Shown piece by piece: positions 17,136 to 23,960 of a stretch of DNA of 64,000 bases; within the stretch, counting starts at the first letter, position 1; each line of letters starts with the position of its first letter. The DNA lies in contig JAWVFT010000047.1 of NCBI GenBank assembly GCA_033855775.1, positions 13,837 to 77,836 on the forward strand, given 5' to 3'. A model generated the notes under the pieces. The model saw nothing but the letters and a program-made list of their open reading frames with translations, did not search any database and had not been told where the DNA came from. The stretch is from DASVTR01 sp033855775 (GTDB lineage Bacteria; Acidobacteriota; Blastocatellia; Pyrinomonadales; Pyrinomonadaceae). The translations under genes were made by a program, and so were the position numbers.

Positions 17136-17212
17136 GTGACGAGTGGCGCATGATGAGCGACGAGTTGAAGGCAAGTCTTAAAGCTTGTCGCTCGTCCTTC
17201 ATCAGTTGTCAC
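17136..17212. repeat. Heptad inverted-repeat element between the two transsulfuration genes
   Basis: Arms about 17136-17175 and 17184-17212, with units such as GTGACGA, GAGCGAC and TTGTCGC. It fills the 86-bp gap from the stop of the cysteine synthase-like gene (17212-17214) to nearly the start of the lyase gene at 17125. Pairing is imperfect with bulges. Confidence 0.75.
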
Positions 17213-18135
17213 TAATCGAAAATTCCCTGACTCATGTAGCGTTCCGCGCCGTCTGGAAAAAGCGTGACGATGCGACGGCCCGCGCCGAGGCGTTCGGCGA
17301 TGCGATAAGCTGCGGCGGCGGCGGCACCGGAAGAGCCACCGGCCAGCACGCCTTCAGTCTCCGCCAGCTTGCGAACGGTCGCAAACGCCTCCGTATCGTA
17401 AATCATCATCGTTTCATCGGCGAGCGATAGCTCGCAGTTCTTCGGGATAAACTGCGCCTGACCGATGCCTTCGACCTTGTGCTCGCCGGGTTGTCCGCCG
17501 CCGATAATCGAGCCTTCGGGTTCGACCAGAACGCAGAGCACGTCAGGCTTCATTTTCCTGACGGCGCGCGAGACGCCTGTGAAAGTTCCGGCTGTGCCTG
17601 CGCCGATGACGAGGGCGTCGATGCGTCCCTGCATCTGTTCGATAATCTCGCGCGCGGTCGTTTGTTCATGAAAGCAAGGGTTGGACGGATTCTCGAACTG
17701 CTGCGGGACGAAGCTATTGGGAATCTGTCCGGCCAGTTCGCCCGCGCGCCTGACGGCTCCGGCCATCCCTTCTTCCTTCGTCACATATTCTATCTCGCCG
17801 CCGAGGGCTTCCATGATTTTCATCTTCTCTTGCGAGTAGCCTTCGGGCACGCAGAGGATGACGCGATAGCCGCGCTGCACGCCGACGAGGGCCAGCCCGA
17901 TGCCCGTATTGCCCGCGGTCGGTTCGATGATGGTCGAGCCGGGGCCGAGCAGCCCGCGCCGTTCGGCGTCCAGAATCATGCCCAGAGCGGCGCGGTCTTT
18001 CACGGACCCGCCCGGATTCATGTATTCGAGTTTAGCGTAAATATCCGCCAGCGGCGGTCCGGCAAAACGCGAGAGATGGAGCAACGGAGTTCGGCCAACC
18101 AACTCAATGATGTTCTCAGTCGTCCCAAGCGGCAT
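17212..18135 (-). CDS. Cysteine synthase / O-acetylserine-dependent cystathionine beta-synthase
   Basis: Role: PLP-dependent beta-replacement on O-acetylserine with sulfide or homocysteine. Seen: 307 residues from ATG 18135 (MPLGTTENIIELVGRTPLL); a TTG 15 bases upstream is possible. PLP-lysine in PGGSVKDRAA; substrate loop is EPTAGNTGIGLAL, with Ala where cysteine synthases usually have Ser (PTSGNTG); phosphate loop GAGTAGTFTGVSR; GGSSGAAAAAAYR near the end. Position directly ahead of a cystathionine lyase favours the MccA-like homocysteine-using role over a plain CysK. Soluble, full length. Confidence 0.92.
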   Translation of the reverse strand: MPLGTTENIIELVGRTPLLHLSRFAGPPLADIYAKLEYMNPGGSVKDRAALGMILDAERRGLLGPGSTIIEPTAGNTGIGLALVGVQRGYRVILCVPEGYSQEKMKIMEALGGEIEYVTKEEGMAGAVRRAGELAGQIPNSFVPQQFENPSNPCFHEQTTAREIIEQMQGRIDALVIGAGTAGTFTGVSRAVRKMKPDVLCVLVEPEGSIIGGGQPGEHKVEGIGQAQFIPKNCELSLADETMMIYDTEAFATVRKLAETEGVLAGGSSGAAAAAAYRIAERLGAGRRIVTLFPDGAERYMSQGIFD

Positions 18136-18209
18136 TAACTTTTCAACCAATAATCATCGCAAAAGTAGATTGCCAGAGCCTTCATAAGCTGACACTTAAT
18201 GGAAAACGC

Positions 18210-18239
18210 ATGGTAGCCCGCAAATGGCTGAAAGGTCAA
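18210..18239 (-). promoter_or_regulatory. Predicted promoter of the transsulfuration genes
   Basis: Minus strand TTGACC (18239-18234) and TACCAT (18215-18210), 18 bp apart, giving a start near 18203 and a leader of about 68 nt. Confidence 0.5.
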
Positions 18240-18275
18240 ATTAAGGAAGGGAAGCAGCCACGCCGCTTCCCTTCA

Positions 18276-18305
18276 TTGACACTGCCGCTCGCGGCGGGGT
18301 ATCGT
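18276..18305 (+). promoter_or_regulatory. Predicted kdsB promoter giving a nearly leaderless message
   Basis: TTGACA (18276-18281), 18-bp spacer, TATCGT (18300-18305). Transcription would begin near 18312, two bases before the GTG start of kdsB, and no ribosome site is visible. A perfect 10-bp hairpin, GAAGGGAAGC (18246-18255) with 18265-18274, lies just upstream of the -35 box; it lacks a T-run. Confidence 0.55.
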
Positions 18306-18313
18306 GTTGGCCC

Positions 18314-19117
18314 GTGAACTACACGGCTTCAGACCCTCAACAATCCGCCGTCGCCATCATTCCCGCACGCTACGCTTCGACTCGACTGCCCGGCAAAGCT
18401 CTGCTCGAAATCAGCGGGCGGCCCATGATTCTGTGGACGCTGGAACGCGCTCTCGCTGCGCGCAACGTGAGCCGCGCCATCGTTGCGACCGACGACCAGC
18501 GGATTCTTGAAGCGGTGCGCGCCGCCGGTCACGAAGCGGTCATGACCGCCGGGACGCACCAGAGCGGCAGCGACCGTCTGGCCGAAGTCGCGGCCTCGCT
18601 CGACGAAGCCGCGATGATAGTCAACGTGCAGGGCGACGAGCCTTTGATTTCGCCGCGCACAATCGAACGCGCGGTTGACCAACTGGCGAATGACGACGAA
18701 GCGATGATTGTCACGACCTCCGAACGAATAACGTTGGCGGCTGACGTGTTGAGCGAAGACGTGGTTAAAGTCGTCACGGACAGCGCGGGGCGCGCTCTCT
18801 ATTTTTCGCGCTCTCCGCTGCCGCTGCCGCGCGAGGCCGTGCGGCGTCACGGCACGCTCCGCGCCGCGCTCGACCAGGAGCCTGAACTGCTCAAACTCTT
18901 TCGCAAGCACACGGGGCTTTACGCTTATCGTCGCAGCTTTTTGTTAGAATACACGAGTTGGCCGCCGTCGAAGTTGGAATGCGTCGAAGCTCTCGAACAA
19001 CTGCGCGCCCTCGAACGCGGCGCGATTATCCGCGTCGTTGAAACCAACGAACCCTCAATCGGCGTAGATACGGTGGAAGATTTAGAGCGCGTAAGAGCAG
19101 TGATGAGTGACAAGTGA
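18314..19117 (+). CDS. kdsB: 3-deoxy-manno-octulosonate cytidylyltransferase
   Basis: Role: activates KDO with CTP to CMP-KDO for the inner core of LPS. Seen: 267 residues from GTG 18314; AVAIIPARYASTRLPGKAL is the family N-terminal nucleotide-binding motif, followed by IVATDD, VNVQGDEPLI and LYFSRSPLP, KHTGLYAYRR and a C-terminal ESxIGVDTVEDLERV-like segment (NEPSIGVDTVEDLERV). Length 267 versus about 250 usual. The product of pyrG, 430 bp downstream, is its co-substrate CTP. The C-terminal residues MSDK and the TGA stop (19115-19117) come from a heptad repeat arm. Confidence 0.96.
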   Translation: MNYTASDPQQSAVAIIPARYASTRLPGKALLEISGRPMILWTLERALAARNVSRAIVATDDQRILEAVRAAGHEAVMTAGTHQSGSDRLAEVAASLDEAAMIVNVQGDEPLISPRTIERAVDQLANDDEAMIVTTSERITLAADVLSEDVVKVVTDSAGRALYFSRSPLPLPREAVRRHGTLRAALDQEPELLKLFRKHTGLYAYRRSFLLEYTSWPPSKLECVEALEQLRALERGAIIRVVETNEPSIGVDTVEDLERVRAVMSDK

Positions 19118-19206
19118 CGAGTGACAAGCAAAGCCGGCAAGCACGACGGCAAACAGAATTGTTATTCTTAACAGACTCGTTATTCTTAACTCGTCACTTG
19201 TCACTG
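19095..19206. repeat. Heptad inverted-repeat element at the kdsB 3' end
   Basis: 17 bases at 19105-19121 pair at 16 of 17 positions with 19190-19206. The left arm contains the kdsB stop codon. Between the arms GTTATTCTTAAC occurs twice, 19 bp apart. The element ends eight bases before the next ATG at 19214. Confidence 0.88.
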
Positions 19207-19213
19207 AATTATT

Positions 19214-19555
19214 ATGAGCGACTGGATTGGACTCGGCTTTATCTTGTTGGTTGTCTTCGGCGGGCTATATTTGCTGGCGCGGCCCGCGAAGCCTGTGACG
19301 CAGGAAGAATTTGAAAAGCGCGCGGCGGAGTCTCCGAGCCTGATGAGCGCGGGCGTGATGGGATTGCAGAAGATTCTGGACCCGGCGGCGGACAAAGCCG
19401 TCGCCGCCGTGCAGGACATGCGGCAGGGCTATCTGGACGGCGAGCAGGAATCGGGCGACGATAACGATACGACGCCTCCGGCTGCCGCTGACGAATTGAA
19501 CTCAAACGATAAAGAGAAGTTGAACTCAAACATCAAAGAGGAAGAGGATGCCTAA
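19214..19555 (+). CDS. Small single-pass membrane protein, unknown function
   Basis: Seen: 113 residues; one membrane segment near residues 4-22 (WIGLGFILLVVFGGLYLLA), a cytoplasmic-looking charged stretch VTQEEFEKRAAESP, and a strongly acidic, Asp/Asn/Glu-rich low-complexity tail. It overlaps the pyrG start by eight bases, so the two are probably translated together. No ribosome site is visible because a heptad element ends just upstream. Function unknown. Confidence 0.65.
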   Translation: MSDWIGLGFILLVVFGGLYLLARPAKPVTQEEFEKRAAESPSLMSAGVMGLQKILDPAADKAVAAVQDMRQGYLDGEQESGDDNDTTPPAAADELNSNDKEKLNSNIKEEEDA

Positions 19556-21248
19556 ATATATCTTCGTGACGGGCGGCGTGGTTTCGAGTCTGGGCAAGGG
19601 GCTGGCGGCATCTTCCATCGGCTGCCTGCTGGAAGCGCGCGGCCTGCGCGTCGCGCTGATTAAGCTCGACCCTTACATCAACGTTGACCCCGGCACGATG
19701 TCGCCCTTCCAGCACGGCGAAGTCTTCGTCACGGACGACGGGGCCGAAACCGATTTGGACCTCGGCCACTACGAACGCTTCACGCACGCCCAACTCTCGC
19801 AGGCCAACAACTGGACGACCGGGCGCATCTATCTCTCCGTCATCGAAAAAGAGCGGCGCGGCGATTACCTCGGCAAGACCATTCAAGTCATTCCGCACAT
19901 CACCAACGAGATTAAGGATGCCGTGCGCGGCGTCGCCACTAAAGGCCAGCCGGACGTTGTGATTGTCGAAATCGGCGGCACCGTCGGCGACATCGAGAGC
20001 CTGCCTTTCCTCGAAGCGATTCGACAGATGGGCAACGAAGAGGGGCGCGAGAATGCCATCTTCATACATCTGACGCTCGTGCCGTATATCGCCGCCGCCG
20101 GAGAGTTGAAGACCAAGCCGACGCAGCATTCCGTGCGCGACTTGATGCAGATTGGAATCGCGCCGGACATCTTGCTTTGCCGCTCAGACCGCACGCTGCC
20201 GCGCGACCTGCGTTCCAAGATTGCGCTCTTTTGTAACGTCAAAGAGTCAGCCGTCATCACGGCGCAGGACGTTGACACGATTTACGAAGTCCCGCTCGCC
20301 TTTCATGAGCAAGGCTTGGACGAACTGATTATCAGCTTGCTGCACCTGACCGACCGCGCCGCGCACACAGACCTTTCAAGCTGGCGCGAACTGGTCAACA
20401 CGGTCAGAGAGCCTGCGGCTGAAACGACCATCGCCATCGTCGGCAAGTATGTCGAGTTGGAGGATTCCTACAAGTCGCTGCGTGAAGCCCTGACGCACGG
20501 CGGCGTCGCCAACAACCTGCGCGTCAACGTGCGCTGGATTGAGTCGGAAGATTTGATGGAGGAGGACGCCGAAACGCGCCTGCGCGACTTTGACGCTATC
20601 CTCGTTCCCGGCGGCTTCGGCAAGCGCGGCGTGGCCGGAATGATTAAAGCCATCACCTACGCGCGCAAGACGCGCACGCCCTACTTCGGCATCTGTCTGG
20701 GCATGCAGACGGCCTGCATCGAATACGCGCGCAGCATGTGCGGCCTGAAGGACGCAGACTCGACCGAGTTTGACAAGAACACGCCGTATCCCGTCATCTT
20801 CAAACTGCGCGACCTCGTGGGCGTCGAAGAATACGGTGGCACGATGCGTCTCGGCGCTTGCCCTTGCGAATTGTCGGAAGGCTCGCTGGCGCGCGAAGTC
20901 TATGGCGGGGCCGCCGAAATCAGCGAGCGTCATCGTCATCGTTACGAGTTCAACCCGGAGTTTCGTGAGACGCTGGAACGCGCGGGCCTGCGCGTCACGG
21001 GCATCTCGCCGGACAAGAAATTCGTCGAGATGGTCGAACTGCCGCGCGAAGCTCATCCGTGGTTTCTCGGCTGCCAGTTTCATCCCGAATACAAATCGAA
21101 ACCGCTCAGCGCGCACCCGCTCTTCGCAGGCTTCGTCCGCGCGGCTTATGAGAATCGCTTGCGCAACGAAGCGGCGGTCGAGCCGCACGCCGCTTCGGAC
21201 ACAATCGCGCATGAGCACGAGCGCGCGGGCGTCGCGGGCGACGATTAA
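19548..21248 (+). CDS. pyrG: CTP synthase
   Basis: Role: ATP- and glutamine-dependent amination of UTP to CTP; here supplies CTP for KdsB as well as nucleic acids. Seen: 566 residues; synthetase domain opening KYIFVTGGVVSSLGKGLAA (P-loop), DPYINVDPGTMSPFQHGEV, EIGGTVGDIES; glutaminase domain with the oxyanion region LVPGGFGKRG, nucleophile Cys in FGICLGMQ and the His-Glu pair in QFHPEYKS. Purine-rich GAGGAAGAGG sits directly ahead of the ATG inside the previous gene. C-terminus slightly extended (RAGVAGDD). Confidence 0.98.
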   Translation: MPKYIFVTGGVVSSLGKGLAASSIGCLLEARGLRVALIKLDPYINVDPGTMSPFQHGEVFVTDDGAETDLDLGHYERFTHAQLSQANNWTTGRIYLSVIEKERRGDYLGKTIQVIPHITNEIKDAVRGVATKGQPDVVIVEIGGTVGDIESLPFLEAIRQMGNEEGRENAIFIHLTLVPYIAAAGELKTKPTQHSVRDLMQIGIAPDILLCRSDRTLPRDLRSKIALFCNVKESAVITAQDVDTIYEVPLAFHEQGLDELIISLLHLTDRAAHTDLSSWRELVNTVREPAAETTIAIVGKYVELEDSYKSLREALTHGGVANNLRVNVRWIESEDLMEEDAETRLRDFDAILVPGGFGKRGVAGMIKAITYARKTRTPYFGICLGMQTACIEYARSMCGLKDADSTEFDKNTPYPVIFKLRDLVGVEEYGGTMRLGACPCELSEGSLAREVYGGAAEISERHRHRYEFNPEFRETLERAGLRVTGISPDKKFVEMVELPREAHPWFLGCQFHPEYKSKPLSAHPLFAGFVRAAYENRLRNEAAVEPHAASDTIAHEHERAGVAGDD

Positions 21249-21253
21249 GAGAG

Positions 21254-21332
21254 CAGTGGCAAGTGACAGTTGACGAGTGACAAGTTAAAATCTTGTTCTG
21301 ACTTGTCGCCGGTCATTCGCTGCTTGTCACTG
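21254..21332. repeat. Heptad inverted-repeat element between pyrG and the kinase gene
   Basis: Arms 21254-21284 and 21302-21332 (31 nt each, about 70-75% pairing) with units CAGTGGC, AAGTGAC, GAGTGAC and their complements. Ends five bases before the kinase ATG. Confidence 0.85.
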
Positions 21333-21337
21333 AGTTT

Positions 21338-23026
21338 ATGCTTCACTGTCCCACATGCGGTCGAACTTTCGCTGACGACGCGCAATTCTGTCCTTCGGAC
21401 GGAACGCCCTTGCGCGCCGACTCGACCGTCGCGGGCAACATTCCCATAGACCCTTTAGTCGGGCGCACGCTGGACGAGAAGTATCGTCTTGACGAACGGC
21501 TCGGCACGGGCGGCATGGGAACCGTCTATCGCGCGACGCACTTGCTGATTGATAGACCCGTCGCCGTCAAGTTGCTCAACCCGCGTTTCGTCGAAGACGA
21601 AGCGGCGCAGGCGCGCTTTCGTCGTGAAGCGCGAGCCGCGGGGCGCTTGCAGCACTCGAACGCCGTCGCCGTCACGGATTTCGGTCGCACCTCGGACGGC
21701 TACGTCTACATCGTGATGGAACTGCTTGAGGGCCGCACGCTGCGCGACGTGCTGGCGCGCGAGGCTCCGCTCGACACGGCGCGCTCCGTCTCGATGATGC
21801 TGCAAATCTCTGCGGCGGTCGCCGCGGCCCACGAAGCCGGAATCATTCATCGTGATTTGAAGCCCGCCAATATCTTCATCGTTCAACGCAAGGACGCGCC
21901 GCCCTTCGTCAAGGTGCTAGACTTCGGCATCGCCAAGCTGGCCGCCGAATCAATCGACGACGAAGACCCGAAAACTTTAACGGCGGTCGGCGTCATGATT
22001 GGCACGCCCAAGTACATGTCGCCGGAACAATGCGACGGCGGCCCGCTCTCGCCCGCCTCCGATGTTTACAGCCTCGGCATCATCCTTTATGAAATGCTGA
22101 CCGGCACGACGCCCTTCACCGGAACCAGCCCGCTCGCCATCGCTCTCAAGCATTCGACCGAAGAGCCGCGCCCGCCGCGCGAATGGGTCGTCACGATTCC
22201 GCCTGCGATTGAAGAACTCGTGCTCAAGGCTCTGGAAAAGAATCCGCTGGCGCGACCGCAGAACGCCGCGGAGTTTCGCCGCGAGTTGTACGCGACCGCA
22301 GAGCGTCTCGGGCTTGAGCATTCCGCGAACCTGAGCGTGCCGTCGCTGGAAACGTTGCGCAGCGCGGGAACCGAAACGCCTTCCGGCAGATTGGTGATTG
22401 ACATCGGGCGGCTACGCGAACAACGTGCCTTGGCTTCAAGCGGCGGCGACGGCAAAGCGGAAGCTGCCGCGACCTCCGAGATGAAGGCCGCGCGAACGCA
22501 GAGCATAGTTAAAGAGCCAAACGTCGCCGCCATCGCTCCGGTCGAAGACGTTGCTCCGGTCGCAGATGTTGCTTCGGTCGCTGCCGCTCCCGCTGCTTCG
22601 CCCGCGCGTTCGACCAAGCCGTTGGACATCGCGCGCATCAGAGTCTTCTTCGAGCAGAAGAAGCCTTTATTAAAACAGCCGCGCGTGCTGGCGAGCGTCA
22701 TCGCTTTATTCTTCGTCATCGTCGTGGCGTCGGCCCTCGCCCTCAGGTCTTCGCGCGCTCCGTCTGCGAACACCAACGCGGCGATAGAATCCGCGCCCAC
22801 GCCGTCGGAAACCGCGTCGCCGCAGCAAGCCACGCCGTCGCCTGAAAGCGAGGCGTCGCCCGATGAACACAAGACGACGAACCAGTCTTCGCGTCATGAA
22901 CAGTCGAACAAAACCGTGAGCAACAATCAGGACAAGAAGAACGACAAGAACATCCTTGAAAAGAGCGCGGATAAATTAAAGAGCGGGGCGAAGAAGATTA
23001 AGAAGATTTTCAAGAATCCGTTTTAA
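21338..23026 (+). CDS. Membrane-anchored Hanks-type Ser/Thr protein kinase with N-terminal zinc ribbon
   Basis: Seen: 562 residues. Residues 1-25 hold a double-Cys zinc ribbon (HCPTCGRTF...QFCPSDG). The kinase domain (about 50-315) has glycine loop LGTGGMGTVYRATH, VAVKLL lysine, catalytic HRDLKPANIF, DFGIAKL and GTPKYMSPEQC. An Ala/Pro-rich linker leads to one membrane segment near 452-474 (VLASVIALFFVIVVASALAL) and a short Lys-rich extracytoplasmic tail. Family knowledge: PknB-like signalling kinases; zinc-ribbon-first kinases are common in acidobacteria. No PASTA repeats, so the sensing mode is unknown. The PP2C at 14961 is a plausible antagonist. Confidence 0.95.
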   Translation: MLHCPTCGRTFADDAQFCPSDGTPLRADSTVAGNIPIDPLVGRTLDEKYRLDERLGTGGMGTVYRATHLLIDRPVAVKLLNPRFVEDEAAQARFRREARAAGRLQHSNAVAVTDFGRTSDGYVYIVMELLEGRTLRDVLAREAPLDTARSVSMMLQISAAVAAAHEAGIIHRDLKPANIFIVQRKDAPPFVKVLDFGIAKLAAESIDDEDPKTLTAVGVMIGTPKYMSPEQCDGGPLSPASDVYSLGIILYEMLTGTTPFTGTSPLAIALKHSTEEPRPPREWVVTIPPAIEELVLKALEKNPLARPQNAAEFRRELYATAERLGLEHSANLSVPSLETLRSAGTETPSGRLVIDIGRLREQRALASSGGDGKAEAAATSEMKAARTQSIVKEPNVAAIAPVEDVAPVADVASVAAAPAASPARSTKPLDIARIRVFFEQKKPLLKQPRVLASVIALFFVIVVASALALRSSRAPSANTNAAIESAPTPSETASPQQATPSPESEASPDEHKTTNQSSRHEQSNKTVSNNQDKKNDKNILEKSADKLKSGAKKIKKIFKNPF

Positions 23027-23053
23027 GCTAAAGCGGCGGGAGGAAGCCTTAGA

Positions 23054-23902
23054 TTGCAGAAACAACCATTCAGTGTCGGCCCGGCGACGTTCGGCGACGG
23101 ACGTTTGACGTTGATTGCAGGGCCGTGCGTCATCGAGTCGCAAGAGCACGCGATGATGATGGCCCGCGAATGCGCGGCGCGCGCCAGCGATGCCGGACTC
23201 GACTTCGTTTTCAAATCGTCGTTCGACAAAGCCAACCGCTCTTCAATCGAAAGCTTTCGCGGGTTAGGCATGAAAGCGGGGCTTGATGTGCTCAAGCGCG
23301 TCAAGGAAGAGTTGGGCCTCGCGGTCGTGACGGACGTGCACGACGCGGCGCAGGTCGAAGCGGTGGCGGAAGTCGTTGACATCTTGCAGATACCCGCCTT
23401 CCTGTGTCGCCAGACCGATTTAATCACGGCGGCGGCGCAGACGGGGCGGGCCGTCAACGTCAAGAAGGGACAGTTTCTAGCGCCGGAGGACGCGCGCAAT
23501 ATCGTCTTGAAGGCGCGGGGCGCGGGCTGCGAAAAATTGTTGCTGACTGAGAGAGGCGCGAGCTTCGGCTATCATAATCTGGTGGTTGACATGCGCTCGT
23601 TTCCCATCATGCGCGAGTTTGGCGCTCCCGTCGTCTTCGATGTCACTCACTCTCTGCAACTGCCGGGCGGCCTCGGCCATGCAACCGGCGGCCAGCCGAA
23701 GTTCATCGAACCGCTCGCTCGCGCGGGCGTCGCTTGCGGCGTGGATGCCGTCTTCATGGAAGTCCACGACCGGCCCGAAGTCGCGCCTTCGGACGGCCCG
23801 AACATGTTGCCGCTGGCGCGGCTCGGCGCGCTCTTGAAGATGCTGCGCGAGATACACGAACTGGTCGGGCGTAGCGCTGCGGAATCAGCGCACGCTGATT
23901 GA
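23054..23902 (+). CDS. kdsA: 3-deoxy-8-phosphooctulonate synthase
   Basis: Role: condenses phosphoenolpyruvate with arabinose-5-phosphate to KDO-8-phosphate. Seen: 282 residues from TTG 23054, with GGGAGGAAG about eight bases upstream. Family pieces: LIAGPCVIESQEHA, FKSSFDKANRSS, TDVHDAAQ, IPAFLCRQTDL, KKGQFLAPED, VFDVTHSLQLPGG and VFMEVHD. The Cys in IAGPCVIES is the usual metal ligand of metal-dependent KDO8P synthases. 27 bp after the kinase gene. Confidence 0.96.
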   Translation: MQKQPFSVGPATFGDGRLTLIAGPCVIESQEHAMMMARECAARASDAGLDFVFKSSFDKANRSSIESFRGLGMKAGLDVLKRVKEELGLAVVTDVHDAAQVEAVAEVVDILQIPAFLCRQTDLITAAAQTGRAVNVKKGQFLAPEDARNIVLKARGAGCEKLLLTERGASFGYHNLVVDMRSFPIMREFGAPVVFDVTHSLQLPGGLGHATGGQPKFIEPLARAGVACGVDAVFMEVHDRPEVAPSDGPNMLPLARLGALLKMLREIHELVGRSAAESAHAD

Positions 23903-23960
23903 CTCTAGGTTAAGAGCGTCTTCGTTCCACATTAAAAAATCCCAGACGTTTGTTGGAAGC

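Noticed and set aside
18244..18275. 10-bp GC-rich hairpin as a terminator
   Set aside because: It lies between two divergent genes, has no T-run, and is followed directly by a promoter.
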